Shown: piece by piece, positions 45,703 through 56,866 of the stretch
How positions within the stretch are numbered: the stretch's first letter is position 1
Layout of the letters: every line of letters starts with the position of its first letter
DNA from: Elymus sibiricus
Taxonomy: Eukaryota; Streptophyta; Magnoliopsida; Poales; Poaceae
Direction: 5' to 3'
Assembly (NCBI GenBank): GCA_039707655.1
Contig: CM077676.1
Span: 235,412,866 to 235,476,865, forward strand
DNA length: 64,000 bases
Program-made: the position numbers and the translations under genes
Notes under the pieces: generated by a model
What the model was told of the DNA's origin: nothing
Seen by the model: only the letters and a program-made list of their open reading frames with translations
Database searches by the model: none

Positions 45703-46947
45703 GTGGCTATGAAACATCTTCCACTGATGCTTGAGGGGTTGGCCAGGGCGTGGCTCAACCAGTTGCCATCTGGCAGTATATACTATTGGGACGACCTGGC
45801 CCGAGTCTTCGTCAAGACATTTGAGGGCACGTACAAGCGGCCGGATGGATTGTCGGAGCTGCAACATCGTGTTCAGAAGCAAAATGAAACTCTCCAGGAG
45901 TACATCCAGCGGTGGACCACCCTGCATGACACGGTGGAGAACGTCACCGAGCACCAGGCGATCTGCGCCTTCAAAGCTGGCATCAAGTATCGTGAGTTAG
46001 CCCTGAAGTTTGGCCATACTGAGATCCCGACTCTCAGTCGGGCGATGGAAATTGCCAATCGGTACACCAATGGTGAAGAGGAAGATCGGCTAAGGAGCGG
46101 CAAAGGCCAGGCCGGAGACGCAAATCAGTCGGACATCAACAAAAACAAGAAGCAGAAACGCAAGGCCGAGGCAGTCGGCAATGCTAAGGCAGCAGCTTTG
46201 GCAGGCCAAAGCAAAGGCAAGGGCCAGCCAAAGCAGAAAAAAGAGTGGGCTGGCAAGAAGAAAGCTCCCCCGAAGAGCGATATCCTCGACCAGCCCTGCC
46301 AGATTCACACGAAGAGAGATGAAGACGGCAACCTGATTCTGCCGAAGCATACCACTCGGGAGTGTCATTTGCTCAAGCAAGAAATACGGCAAGATCCCTC
46401 AGAAGGCAAGGATGAAGATGAGGATGATGACGGGGATAAAAACACCTTCGGGTACCCCAACGTCGAGAAAGTCTTGATGATCTTTGCCGACGTAGAGAGC
46501 AAGAGCCGACTCAAAGTTATAAACCGAGAGGTCAACATGGCGGTTCCGACTATCACAAAATTCCTAGACTGGGCTGAGACTCCAGTCACCTTCGATCAGT
46601 CGGATCACCCAGCTCACATACCAACCCCTGGGCGGCAGGCGCTGGTGGTTGATCCTGCTGTTGGAGGGGTCCGACTGCGCAAGGTCCTCATGGACGGCGG
46701 CAGCGGACTCAACATCATCTACGCCGATACTCATGAGGCGATGGGCATTCCGATGTCACGTCTGAGCAAGAGCAACATGCAGTTCCACGGGGTCATCCCC
46801 GGGAAGAAAGCGAAGTCTCTCATACAAATCACTCTTGACGTCGTATTCGGAAGAGAGAAAAACTTCAGAAAAGAGAGATTGACCTTTGAGGTGGTAGACT
46901 TCCGGAGTGCCTACCACGCCATCCTGGGTATGCCCGTCTATGCATGA
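45703..46947 (+). pseudogene. Tat-2 gag domain and aspartic protease
   Basis: AMKHLPLMLEGLARAWLNQL and VKTFEGTYKRPDGLSELQHR are the gypsy gag domain. A Lys/Gln-rich basic tract and a degenerate knuckle (CQIHTKRDEDGN...TTRECH) follow. RKVLMDGGSGLNIIYADTH holds the protease active site (DGG), and FRSAYHAILGMPVYA its end. The TGA at 46945 interrupts what continues in the same frame at 46951. Confidence 0.82.
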
Positions 46948-46950
46948 TTC

Positions 46951-48128
46951 ATGGCCAGACCATGTTATGTGTATCTTAAACTTAAGATGCTAGTACCGAA
47001 GGGAGTGATCACCATCACGGGAAACCGGAAGATAGCCGAGGAGTGCTTGCAGAAAGGCTCCCAGATCGCTGACGAGGAGATGGAATTGACGGAGTTGGAC
47101 AAGTACAAGAAGACGGTCGATTCGAGTGATCTGCTCAAGAGTAAGAAGCCGACTATGGAATCCGCTTTTCAGCCGGCCAGCGATTCGAAGCAGGTTCACA
47201 TCCACCCGGAAGACCCGAACGCTGCCCCGACCAACATATCCACGACACTCCACAGCAAATAGAAAAGCGAGCTCATCCAGTTCCTCCGTGAGAACTGGGA
47301 CATCTTCGCATGGAAACCCTCTGACATGCCGGGTGTTCCCAGGGAAATGGCTGAGCATCGACTCAGAGTTGACCCAAAGATGAAGCCTGTCAAAGAACAT
47401 CTCCAACGCTCTACTCCTGAGAAGCGCTAGGCGATTGGCGAGGAGATCGCGCGGCTCTTGGCCGCCAAATTCATCCGTGAAATATACCACTCCGAGTGGC
47501 TCGCCAATGCCGTGCTAGTTCCCAAGAAAGATAAATCTCTCCGAATGTGTATTGACTTCAAACACATCAATCGGGCTTGCCCAAAGGACCACTTCCCTCT
47601 CCCCCGCATAGACCAAATAATAGACTCTACTGCGGGGTGCGAGCGCTTATCGTTTCTGGATGCGTACTCCGGGTACCACCAGATCCGAATGTACGGACCG
47701 GATGAAATAAAAAGTGTATTCATCACCCCATTCGGGTGTTTCTGTTATACCACGATGTCTTTCGGATTGAAAAATGCCGGAGCAACTTTCATGCGCATGA
47801 TTCAGAAATGCTTACAGAAGCAGATCAGTCGGAATGTGGAGGCTTATATGAATGACATCGTGGTCAAGTCCAGGAAGAGTTCCAACCTCTTGGCTGACCT
47901 CGCCGAGACCTTCATGAGCCTATGCCACTTCGCCATGAAACTCAATCTAGCCATGTGTACTTTCAGCGTGCCGCAAGCAAGTTACTCGGTTTCCTTGTTT
48001 CCGAACAAAGGATCGATGCTAACCCCGAGAAAATCAGCGCCATAATCCGAATGAAGCAACCGCAACGTCTACATGATGTACAGAAACTCACAGGCTATCT
48101 GGCAGCTCTGAGCAGATTCATTTCATGA
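46951..48128 (+). pseudogene. Tat-2 reverse transcriptase
   Basis: The frame runs from LKMLVPKGVITITG through a linker (stops at 47260 and 47428) into LRMCIDFKHINRACPKDHFP, LSFLDAYSGYHQIRM and FGLKNAGATFMRMI. The polymerase motif reads YMNDIVV (47845-47856), where Asn replaces the first Asp of YMDD by a GAT-to-AAT change, so the enzyme would be inactive. A frameshift near 47980 moves the thumb (LLGFLVSEQRIDANPEKI) to another frame, ending at a TGA at 48126. Confidence 0.85.
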
Positions 48129-48575
48129 CTCGGTCAGAAGGCCCTGCCACTCTACCGACTCATGAAGAAGTCAGAAAAGTTTGAGTGGATGACAGAAGCG
48201 CAGGCTGCATTCCAAGAACTCAAAGCCGTGCTTTCCACCTAGCCGGTGCTTGCTGCTCAGGGCAGCCAAGAGCCCTTGCTCTTGTACATTGCGGCCACGA
48301 GCCAAGTTGTTAGCACTGTGCTCACCGTGGAGCGTGAGGAACAAGGCAAAGCCTTCAAGATCCAGCGGCCAGTTTATTACATTTCTGAAGCTCTGACCCC
48401 TTCCAAGCAAAGGTATCCACACTACCAGAAGCTGGTGTATGGGATTTACCTGACTGCGAAGAAGGTGGCTCATTACTTTCAAGAGCACTCGGTCACGGTG
48501 ATAAGCGATGCTCCCCTGTCGGAGATCTTGAACAACAGAGATGCCACGGGTCGGGTGGCCAAGTGGGCCATCTAA
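48129..48575 (+). pseudogene. Tat-2 RNase H
   Basis: KSEKFEWMTEAQAAFQELKA leads into LLLYIAATSQVVSTVL, RPVYYISEALTPSKQRYPHY and KKVAHYFQEHSVTVISDAPL, the RT-associated RNase H. TAG at 48241 and TAA at 48573 interrupt it. It is in frame with the following archaeal-type RNase H. Confidence 0.8.
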
Positions 48576-48584
48576 CTCCTCCCT

Positions 48585-49415
48585 TTGGATATCAAGTTCG
48601 AGGCCAAGAAAGCTATCCAGTCGCAAGCTCTGGTGGACTTCTTAGCCGAGTGGATTGAACAGGAACAGCCGGCCCCGAGTGTCCCCGAGCATTGGACTAT
48701 GTTCTTCGATGGCTCCAAAATGTTAAATGGCTCGGGGGTTGGTGTTTTCCTGGTGTCCCCCAAGGGCGACATACTCAACTATGTATTTCAGATCCACTTT
48801 GATTATTCGAACAATGAGGTAGAGTACGAAGCCCTTTTGCACGGTTTGTGTATGGCGATCTCCCTTGGAATCCGCCGACTGATGGTCTATGGCGACTCGG
48901 ACCTAGTAGTGAACCAAGTGATGAAGGAGTGGGACATTCGGAGCCCAGCTATGACAGGCTACTACAATGTCATCCGAGAGTTGGAGAAGAACTTCGAAGG
49001 ACTGGAGCTCCATCACATTCCACGAATCAAAAACCAGGCGGCTGATGACCTGGCCAAAATTGGTTCCACTCGGAAAGCAGTCCCGAAGAATGTGTTCCTA
49101 GAGCACCTGTACTCGCCCACAATCAAGGAAGACCCTTTTGTGGAGGAGCCCCCACAACCGGTCGAGCCGTCGAATCCAACTGAAGTTGACATCCTAGCGG
49201 TGGTCGATTTAATCCAAGAGGTGCTTGTCATCACTCCCGAGTGGACCAAGCCGTACCTCGCATACCTGCTCAGGCAGGAACTCCCCGAAGATGAAGCGGA
49301 GGCTCGACAGATCATCCGCCGATTGAAAGCCTTTACTGTCATGGGAGATCAACTCTATAAGAAGAGTGCCACTGGCCTCACTCAGCGTTGCATCACACCG
49401 GTGGAAGGGCAGTAG
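48585..49415 (+). pseudogene. Tat-2 archaeal-type RNase H (aRNH)
   Basis: WTMFFDGSKMLNGSGVGVFL (Asp), NNEVEYEALLHGLCMAI (Glu), VYGDSDLVVNQV (Asp) and NQAADDLAKIGS (Asp) give the full acidic set of an RNase HI-like fold. This is the second RNase H typical of Tat elements. It is followed by an integrase N-terminal linker (WTKPYLAYLLRQELPEDEAE). TAG at 49413 cuts the frame just before the zinc finger. Confidence 0.85.
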
Positions 49416-50077
49416 ATCTTGCAGGAGATTCACTCGGGAACCTGTGGTCACCACGCTTCCTGTCGGACTCTGGTCACCAAGGGATTCCGGGCAGGCTTCT
49501 ATTGGCCTAGAGCCAACAAGGCTACTCGAGACATCGTCGACCACTGCGTCGGGTGTCGGTTTTATTCAAACTAGTTGCACAAGCTGGCGTCTACGCTAAA
49601 GACAATCCCACTCGCGTGGCCGTTCGCGGTCTGGGGACTCAACATGGTCGGTCCGCTCCGGACCGGGGCCAATGGTTCACGCATCTGTTAGTAGCAGTGG
49701 ATAAGTTTACCAAATGGATCGAAGTTAAGCCTATAAAGAAGCTGGACTCTCCGACTGCAATCAAGTTCATCAGGGAGATAATCTTCAGGTTTGGAGTCCC
49801 GCACAGCATCTTCATGGACAATGGGTCGAACTTCGACTCAGACGAATTCCGCGAGTTTTGCTATTCTCATGGCACTCGGGTTGACTACGCCTCCATGGCT
49901 GACCCTCAGTCGAACGGGCAGGAAGAATGGGCAAATGGATTTATACTCCAGGGACTCAAGCCGCGTCTCATGCGTGACCTGACACACGCAGCAGGAGCCT
50001 GGGTCACTGAGCTGCCATCGGTACTCTGGGGCTTGGGGCGACCCCGAACCGGTCCACGAAGCGCACTCCCTTCTTAG
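49416..50077 (+). pseudogene. Tat-2 integrase, first catalytic Asp lost
   Basis: The HHCC zinc finger is visible (HSGTCGHHASCRTL, DHCVGCRFY), with a stop after it. The core reads WGLNMVGPL where WGLDMVGP is expected: AAC at 49641-49643 replaces the first catalytic Asp. The second Asp (FMDNGSNFD) and the Glu (SNGQEEWAN) are present. A frameshift near 49640-49660 joins two frames. Loss of one DDE residue abolishes integration in this family. Confidence 0.85.
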
Positions 50078-50468
50078 TGTATGGATCTGAGGCTGTCCTG
50101 CCGAGTGGTTTGCTCCACAACTCCCCTCGAGTGGATCTGTACTCAGAGGCAGAGGCTGAGGAAGCACGTCAAGATGGCCTCGACCTACTGCAGGAGGACG
50201 CGAGTTGGCTCTTATCAGGAAGACTGCATATTAGCAAGACCTGCACCGCTATCATGATAGACACATCAGGGGGCATGCTTTCCAGGAAGGCGACCTAGTC
50301 CTTCGACTGGACCAGCAGAAACCTCACAAGCTGGCGCCCTCATGGCAAGAGCCCTTTGCGATATCAAAGGTACTAAACAACGGAGCCTATCGGCTCTACA
50401 ACTTCGCTAAAGGGGAAGAAGAGCCCCGAGCTTGGAATGCGAATATGCTCCGCAAATTCTTCACTTAG
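50077..50468 (+). pseudogene. Tat-2 integrase C-terminal region
   Basis: YGSEAVLPSGLLHNSPRVDL is the conserved stretch after the core. In shifted frames it is followed by an SH3-like end (GDLVLRLDQQKPHKLAPSWQ) and a terminal NMLRKFFT with stop at 50468. At least one frameshift near 50250 breaks it. Confidence 0.7.
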
Positions 50469-50618
50469 AATAAGTTTATTCCCTTTGTAATAGTATTCTG
50501 AATGGAATTGGATGATTTTTTTTTCCTTTTCCTGTATTTCATCTAATTTGGGCCAGTACCATGTTTTCACTCCGCTGACTAACAGCGTTCGGAAACTAAT
50601 GACACACACCCCCAGTGG

Positions 50619-51345
50619 GTGTATCGGCTTAGCTGCGAACCAGATTTCGCCTAAGTTAAAAGACATGCTCCACACTCGGGGGCTTAGCTGCGAACCAGAT
50701 TTCGCCTAAGTTAAAAACTATCCGAGTGAGGTCATGCTCCACACTCGGGGGCTTAGCTGCGAACCAGCTTTCGCCTAAGTTAAAAACTATCCGAGTAAGG
50801 ACATGCTCCACACTCGGGGGCTTATATGCAAACCAAATTTTGCCTAACTTAAAAATTATCCGAGTGCGGACACGCTGCACGCTCGGGGGCTTAGCCGTGA
50901 ACCAGCTTTCGCCTAAGTTAAAAACTATCCGAGTAAGGACATGCTCCACACTTGGGGCCTTAGCTGTGAACCAGATTTGTCCTGAGTTAAAAATTATCCG
51001 AGTGCGGACACGCTCCACGCTCGGGGGCTTAGCTGCAAACCAGATTTCGCTTAAGTTAAAAATTATCCGAGTGCGGACACGCTCCACGCTCGGGGGCTTA
51101 GCCGCGAACCAGCTTTCGCCTAAGTTAAAAATTATCCGAGTAAGGATATGCTCCACACTTGGGGGCTTAGCTGCGAACCAGATTTCGCCTAAGTTAAAAA
51201 TTATCCGAGTGCGGACACGCTCCACGCTCGGGGGCTTAGCTGCGAACCAGCTTTCACCTAAGTTAAATATTATCTGAGTGCGGACACGCTCCACACTCGG
51301 AGGCTTAGCCGCGAACCGGCTTTCGCCTAAGTTAGAAAAAACACC
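50619..51345. repeat. 69-bp minisatellite, about ten copies, open in both strands
   Basis: The landmark CACACTCGGG or its variant recurs at 50671, 50740, 50809, 50878, 50947, 51016, 51085, 51154, 51223 and 51292, exactly 69 bp apart. Because 69 is a multiple of three, both strands read through. The minus strand (50656-51432) gives 23-residue repeats around NLGESWFAAKPPSVERVRTR, and the plus strand (50726-51277) gives repeats around LAANQLSPKLKIIRVRTRS. It lies between pol and the antisense extra ORF of Tat-2. No coding role is shown. Confidence 0.9.
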
Positions 51346-51504
51346 ATTGGCAAACGGAACAAAGATCCAAATATCCGAGTAAACTCCGATCCATCCGAGT
51401 ACTGCTAGCAAAAGCAAAGTATGCGAGCCCAAGGCTCGTTAAAGTATTATGGTTACATCAAGCACTCGGCATTCCAAGGAAAATCAAGACTTAAGTGTTT
51501 TTGA

Positions 51505-52425
51505 TCACTCCTCTGCGGGAGGACTGGTCGAGTCAACGAAGGTGTCAAGGTCGATGCCATCTGCAATCTGAGTGGCGGCTTCAATGAACGTCTCCATGAA
51601 GTCCTCAAACTTGAGCTTCTTCGTGTTGGTGACCTTCAGAGACTTCAACTTCCCTTCATCCACGTCCTTGCAGTGGACACGGACAAGTGCGAGAGCCACA
51701 TCAACACCGCAGCGGGCGGCAGATTTCTTGCAGGCTTGCACCCGGCTCGGGACATTCTTCAGTCAGGTCATCATAGACTCCACATCACTCTGAAGCTCTT
51801 TGCCCGGGAGGAGTTCTTGGTCAATCTTGGACAACGCGGAACTCAGTCGGATGATGTACCCCACGGCGCTCTCGAGATGGAGAATGGCCATGGTGGCACT
51901 GTCCCTGAGAAGCTGCCTTGAGGGGTCCAGATCCTTCTCGACTCGGTCCATCTCCAGCTCGAAATTATAGCAAAATTCTGCCAAGAGAAACAGTTCAAGA
52001 TCAGCACTCACAAAAGATTCAGAGATAAAGAAGGTTCACTCGGCGGCTTTGCTTGCCTTCAAGTTTCTTGCCCATCTCCTCGCCGAACTCCTGGACGTAC
52101 TGCTCCAGTTTAGCTTCTTCCCAAGGAGCTTCGTGATTTGGTCGTTCAGAGTCTTATTCTCCTCCTCAAAAACATTCGCCTGAGTGCTATACTTCATCTC
52201 CCACTCGGCGTTGGCCTTCTTGATCCAAGACACTTCACTCCTGGTCGCCTCAGCAGCAGCCTTCAGGGCCTTGACTTCCTGCTCGAGCTTGCCGACTGAA
52301 GCCAACTTCTCCTCGGCAGCATTCGTCTTACTCTTGGCCTCCTTCTGCGCAAGAGCCAAATCCTTGTCCTTGTCGTCGAGGGCCTGCTTCATGGTTTCTA
52401 AAGAAATAGAAGTCCTCAGCCTCAT
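51505..52425 (-). pseudogene. Tat-2 antisense extra ORF, C-terminal coiled-coil exons
   Basis: Minus-strand frames give a coiled coil (52425-52036; MKQALDDKDKDLALAQKEAK, KLEQEVKALKAAAEATRSEV). They then give a conserved tail (52011-51505; CYNFELEMDRVEKDLDPSRQ, HLESAVGYIIRLSSAL, KFEDFMETFIEAATQIADGI) ending at the stop at 51505. A TGA at 51763 and frame changes break it. The tail corresponds to the C-terminal part of the Tat-1 extra ORF, although little sequence is shared by eye. Function is unknown. Confidence 0.65.
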
Positions 52426-52909
52426 TACAAGTTGGGCATTCTCGCCACGGACATCTGTTGAAGCAAATTGACTTGGATCAAAGGAAAAATACGACTCAGC
52501 GAACAGTAGAATATCGAAACCTACCTCCTAGGGCATTCTTCTCCTTCTCGAGATGGCAGCTCTTGTGCTTCTCCGCGTCCAGGTCCACTCGGAGCTGCAA
52601 CACTTCCTTCTCCAAGGTGGCATAGTGGAATCCTAGCTCGCAAGCCCTATGTTACAAAACAATGAAATTGTCAGTAGGCCGAAAAAACAAGTTCCCTCCT
52701 TGGAGGAGGAACAAGCTTGATCAGTACCAGATCCTGAAGTACCCTCTTACAACCGAGTCGGCAATGAAGAAAATCGGGGACAACAACACGCTGGTCTTCA
52801 TCGTTGACCTCAAGGCAGACAAGCTCGATCAGTTCGAAGCTTCCTGGTCTACTAAGCCTCCCACTCGGCCAGCCGAGAGAGAGGTCGTACTCTGAGTGTT
52901 ACCAAATAA

Positions 52910-53300
52910 AAAACTCTAAGACTCCCGCCGACTGCTTCTAGTCGACGGCAGCCTCGGGGACTACTCCCAGTGGGTGCACTCAGCGTGCCCCACTGGAGAA
53001 TGACTCGTGTTGATGAGATAAAAAAACGTGTGTGTATATCAGACTCCCACCGATTGCCTGTAATCGATGGCAGTCTCGGGGATTACACCCAGTGGGTGCA
53101 CTCAGCGTGCCCCCACTGGAATAGACACACTCAGTAAAGACCCTGGTCAGCCCGAGTGAAAACGACAAAAATGCTGAGTTCTAAGACTCATGCCGACTGC
53201 TTCTAGTCAACGGCAGCCTCGGGGACTACACCCAGTGGGTGCACTCAGTGTGCCCCCACTAGAACAAGCGAACACCGAGTGGGTGTGCCCCGTGCAAACC
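52910..53300. repeat. Three-copy repeat of about 120-145 bp in an intron of the Tat-2 extra ORF
   Basis: A block with CCGACTGCTTCTAGTCGACG, then CTCGGGGACTAC and CCCAGTGGGTGCACTCAGCG occurs at about 52922, 53044 and 53188. The CAGTGGG...CCCACTG part is an imperfect inverted repeat. It lies between coding exons and is probably intronic. Confidence 0.65.
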
Positions 53301-53425
53301 CACTGATGGAAGTTCAGCTACAAATTCAAATCGAAAACTCTGAATAACACTTACAATGGCACTTACTCGGACGTTGGTCTTCAGAGCCTCGCTGGCGTCG
53401 TACGTCTCCTTTAGCCGGTTGTTCA

Positions 53426-54390
53426 TCACTTTGACCTAGACCAAGGCTTCCTTGCTCGCCCACACCTGGTCCTCTGGGACCCTATGCAAGGTGAAGGCAG
53501 AGACGGGGCCCGAGTGTGGCATAGGCGCAGGCTTGGAAGGCGGCGCCGTGGGCACCAGCGTGGAACTGGCCTGAGCTGGAAGACTTGGACCGATGGGTTT
53601 CTTGATAACCTTAGCAGGCGAAACGCGAGTCTTCTGGCCAGGTGAAGCCTCCTGCATGATAGTGTTGGCACCAGTCATCGCCCCCTTGTCGGCCTCAGGG
53701 TTCGGCGGGTCGGCCTTGTCGTCCTCATCCAGATGGATGACTTCCGTCGGCGCTACATGAATGTTCAGGAGACAATGTCAGGCCAAAAACCAATTGGACG
53801 ATACTCGAAGAGAATATCAATAAGCGAATCCATACGCTTAGAAGTAGCAGCGTCGGTCGCGTCGCCCTCCGTCTGGCCCCGCTTGGGAGCGTTCGGATCC
53901 AACGAAGTCGTTGACGTCTCATTGCTGCAAACTTAGAAATCACTCGGTGGACCGGACGAATGGAAACTGCGTGGAGAGGAGTTCAGTCTTGGGTACTTAT
54001 GTCGAAGCCAGTGGCACCGCCACCTTGATCTTTGGCGCAGCCGCCTTCCGGGGCTTGGCGGAGACTTGCTTCGGTTGCTTTGGCTGCTTCTATGCCGAGT
54101 CGGTAGCCTCCACCCGCAGGCGCTCCGCTCCACGCGAGGAAGCCGAAGCAGTCGGCTTTGGATCACTCGGCGCCCGAGCACCCCTCGTTTGGGCACTCGG
54201 GTCGTTCTTCGCCTTGGTGCAGCCTTCCCTGGGAACGGTCTCGGACGGGGAAGACACAGCCTCCTCGCCCTCTTCAGTGTCGCTCTCCTCGTCATCGCCG
54301 TACTCCTCCTCCTCATTGCTGTCCTCGGAGTGCTGGCGCTCCGTGTCAGTCGTCATATCCTCCGATGACCACCGGCACGTTGGAGATCAT
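53426..54390 (-). pseudogene. Tat-2 antisense extra ORF, acidic and Pro/Ser/Lys-rich middle exons
   Basis: The minus strand reads an acidic tract (HSEDSNEEEEYGDDEESDTE, 54356-54090) with a stop at 54090 that is followed in frame by KQPKQPKQVSAKPRK. A Pro/Ala/Ser-rich exon (53678-53436) is also present. This acidic-then-basic layout copies that of the Tat-1 extra ORF. Confidence 0.5.
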
Positions 54391-54511
54391 CTGCTGGAAA
54401 CTCTAAAATGGAGAAGAACAAGAAGTCAAGATCTAGAAACACCGAAAGAAGCTTATCTACAATCCGACTGATCGAAAGTGGGATTACCTCAACCGGCTGG
54501 ATGTCCTTCTC

Positions 54512-55455
54512 TTATGGGGGCACTCTCCTAGCGCCGCGCGGGTTGTCTCGGGCCGAGGTGATGGCCTTGATCTTGCCAGCCAGGGCCTCGTCGGTCAACT
54601 CCTCCGGATGCACTCGGGTTGGGTCACCCAGGCCCTCAAACATCCACATCGGGTGTGACTTGACCTGCAGCGGCTGGATCCGCCGAGCTAGGAAAGTCTC
54701 TAGAAGGTCCATTCCGGTAACCCCAGCGTTTATAGCTCCTACCAGGGCAACGGTCAGGTTCCCGACGTCCGCCTTCTCCTCCTTGGTCACCTCCAGAGAC
54801 GGAGGCATGGCAACCCTTGCTACCGAGTACGGGGGAAGATCAGTTGAAGACCCCACACTCGGGACATCATTGCAGTAAAACCAGCTATCCTGCCACCCCT
54901 TCACTGAGTCGGGGAAACTCATCTTCGAGAAAGCGCTCCGCCCCCGCACTTGTATCCCCAGGCCTCCGCAGAGCTGGTTCACGTGGGTCTTCTCCCCACT
55001 CAGTGAGTCTTTCTTCACAGTCATCGATCGACACGTGAAGATATGCTTGAATAGGCCCCAATGCGGAGGGCAACCAATGTAGTTCTCGCAGAGGGAAATG
55101 AAGGCCGACAAATACACTATCGCATTGGGGGGAGATGGTGGAGCTGCGCCCCGAAAAATTCCAAAAATGCCCAAAAGAAAGGGTGAGGGGGCATGGAGAA
55201 ACCTCGCTCGATGTGGGTGACGAGCAGGACACGCTCATTGCCCTGGGGTGAGGGCTCGATCTCACCCGCTTCCGGCCGCATCCACCCATCTGCCAGGATG
55301 AGGCCCTCCTCGGCGAGCTCTTCCAGCCGCTTCGCCATGACGCGCGAAGGGATCCACTCCCCCGCGATGCGGCTCATCTATGGCCCCGAGCTCGATGGCG
55401 CGGCCCTCCCTGCCTTCTTCGCCTTCTCCAAGTTGGTAGTGGAGTCCTTCCCCAT
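54512..55455 (-). pseudogene. Tat-2 antisense extra ORF, N-terminal Transposase_28-like exon
   Basis: The minus-strand ATG at 55455 starts MGKDSTTNLEKAKKAGRAAP. A TAG follows, then SRIAGEWIPSRVMAKRLEEL and FFWAFLEFFGAQLHHLPP. After a frameshift near 55130 come NAIVYLSAFISLCENYIGC and HWGLFKHIFTCRSMTVKK, the core of the putative gypsy type transposon family. Further conserved pieces (SWFYCNDVPS, GLGDPTRVHPEELTDEALAG) lead to the end at 54512. The domain order agrees with Tat-1 19005-20590. Its biochemical role is not known. Confidence 0.75.
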
Positions 55456-56272
55456 GGCCTAGAGTGCCCCGGCATGGTGGAGAGGAGAGTGGGGAGAGCA
55501 GAGTGCAAGACGAAGACGAAGGGGATCTGGAATTACTCTGGGACAGTAAAATCGCTTTTATACCACAGGCAGAGTCAGATGCAGGCCCTCAGCCATCGGA
55601 TCCTAGATCGACGGCTCCCATGACGGTCGCACGCGCAGGAGAAGCGCGGCATGTGGCGGATTCCCGGGCTAGGATCGAGGCGTCGCGCCCCCACTTTCCC
55701 CACTAGCTGCGGCATAACCGCTTCCGCGCGCGCGCACACGCGATTTCGAATCCCGGAATTCCCGCAGTGAATCGACCTGATGGATTGCGTCTGCTTTGTT
55801 TCCTAAAAAACACCTGTCGGCCTGACCGACCGCCCACCGCGGGTCGCCATGCACTCGGACACGTAAAACTCCCGACTGGAGCCACCTCCAGGATTGCGAA
55901 AGGATGAGCTCGACGCCCCTCTGCGGGTTAACTTGTCCCTTTCACTAGGCTCCAAGGCGTGAGCCTCATAAATTTGGACTCGGAGTTGGCCCGCGCTAGC
56001 GTTCCCCAGGGATACGGAGTGGCGTCTCTTTGGAGAGTCAGTCCACGCGCCGGCGTCGCCACTCGAGTTTCAGGGCATGCCCTCACTCGGGCCTCAAGTC
56101 CATCTCTCCCGAGAGACACGAGAATACCACCAAGTTTTGCCCAGCAATCGACATCGTCCGATAATTCAGAAAACCTCGAGAGAGCGGAGGCCGAGTGCCT
56201 CCAAAGCACTCGAACCACTCTGAAAGCTCAACTCACTCATCTTGTTAAGCCTCAAACGATTCAGGGGGCTAA
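55456..56272. other. Upstream region of the antisense ORF, up to the Tat-2 polypurine tract
   Basis: About 800 bp without a supported gene. It holds the antisense TATA box at 55554-55562 and several CACTCGG motifs like those in the minisatellite. It ends in TTCAGGGGGCTAA, the likely polypurine tract before the LTR. Confidence 0.55.
55554..55562 (-). promoter_or_regulatory. TATA box of the Tat-2 antisense ORF
   Basis: On the minus strand TATAAAAGC lies about 100 bp upstream of the ATG at 55455, a spacing normal for a plant core promoter with a short leader. Confidence 0.5.
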
Positions 56273-56866
56273 TGATGGGGTCACCTTCCACCGGTAGGGA
56301 CAAGGGCCTGACATCTAGGGTCCACCTAAGGTCCACATCATTATTCTGAGGCCCCAGGGCCACTTACGCATTCGGATGCATGCCATGAAGAATTCACTCG
56401 GACCTTGCTCTGACAGCACTCGGACGTCTACCCTCCAGTCGGCCAGCTGTCATCACTCGGACAGAGGAGACGTAAGGACGACGTGGGAGCTGCAACGGTC
56501 GAGTAGTCTTCAACTAGGCTTTAATCATAGTTATGGCTACCGTTACCTATAACTGCCGTAGTCATAGCTGTTAAACACCCATAACCGTTGTAGTTATTGT
56601 CATAAATAGCCTAGCAACGTTGGAGAGAAGGGGCCAAGGCGCACTCTATATAAGCCTCCCTCTTCCTCCTTAGCAAGGGTTCAGGTTCCCCCTGTAATCA
56701 CATACCCCAAGAGAAAACAAGCCTCCTGGCAACGAGACGTAGGGCTGTTACCTTCTCCGAGAGGGGCCCAAACTCGTAAAAACCGAGTGCCACACCTGTG
56801 ATGTAGCTCGGCTCTGCCCCTTCATTCGTACCCCCAGTATTCATTGTCAGGTTCGTAACCACGACA
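56273..56866 (+). repeat. Tat-2 3' LTR (594 bp)
   Basis: It starts TGATGGGGTCACC directly after the polypurine tract and ends AACCACGACA. TATATAAG at 56647-56654 is the TATA box. The partner LTR is not in the window. Confidence 0.8.

Larger units (their letters stand above)
44868..56866 (+). mobile_element. Tat-lineage Ty3/gypsy LTR retrotransposon (Tat-2), 5'-truncated
   Basis: gag, protease, RT, RNase H, archaeal-type RNase H and integrase run on the plus strand (44868-50468). A 69-bp minisatellite, a minus-strand extra ORF (51505-55455) and a 3' LTR (56273-56866) follow. The 5' LTR is absent. The gene order is the same as in Tat-1, with the extra ORF again antisense to pol. RT and integrase active-site changes and many stops show that it is dead. 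Confidence 0.88.

Noticed and set aside
50671..51302. CRISPR-like array
   Set aside because: The units are contiguous 69-bp repeats without unique spacers, in a plant retrotransposon.
50656..51432. 258-codon repeat protein as a real gene
   Set aside because: The exact 69-bp period keeps both strands open without selection, and no start context or partner exon was found. Kept as a repeat and a finding only.
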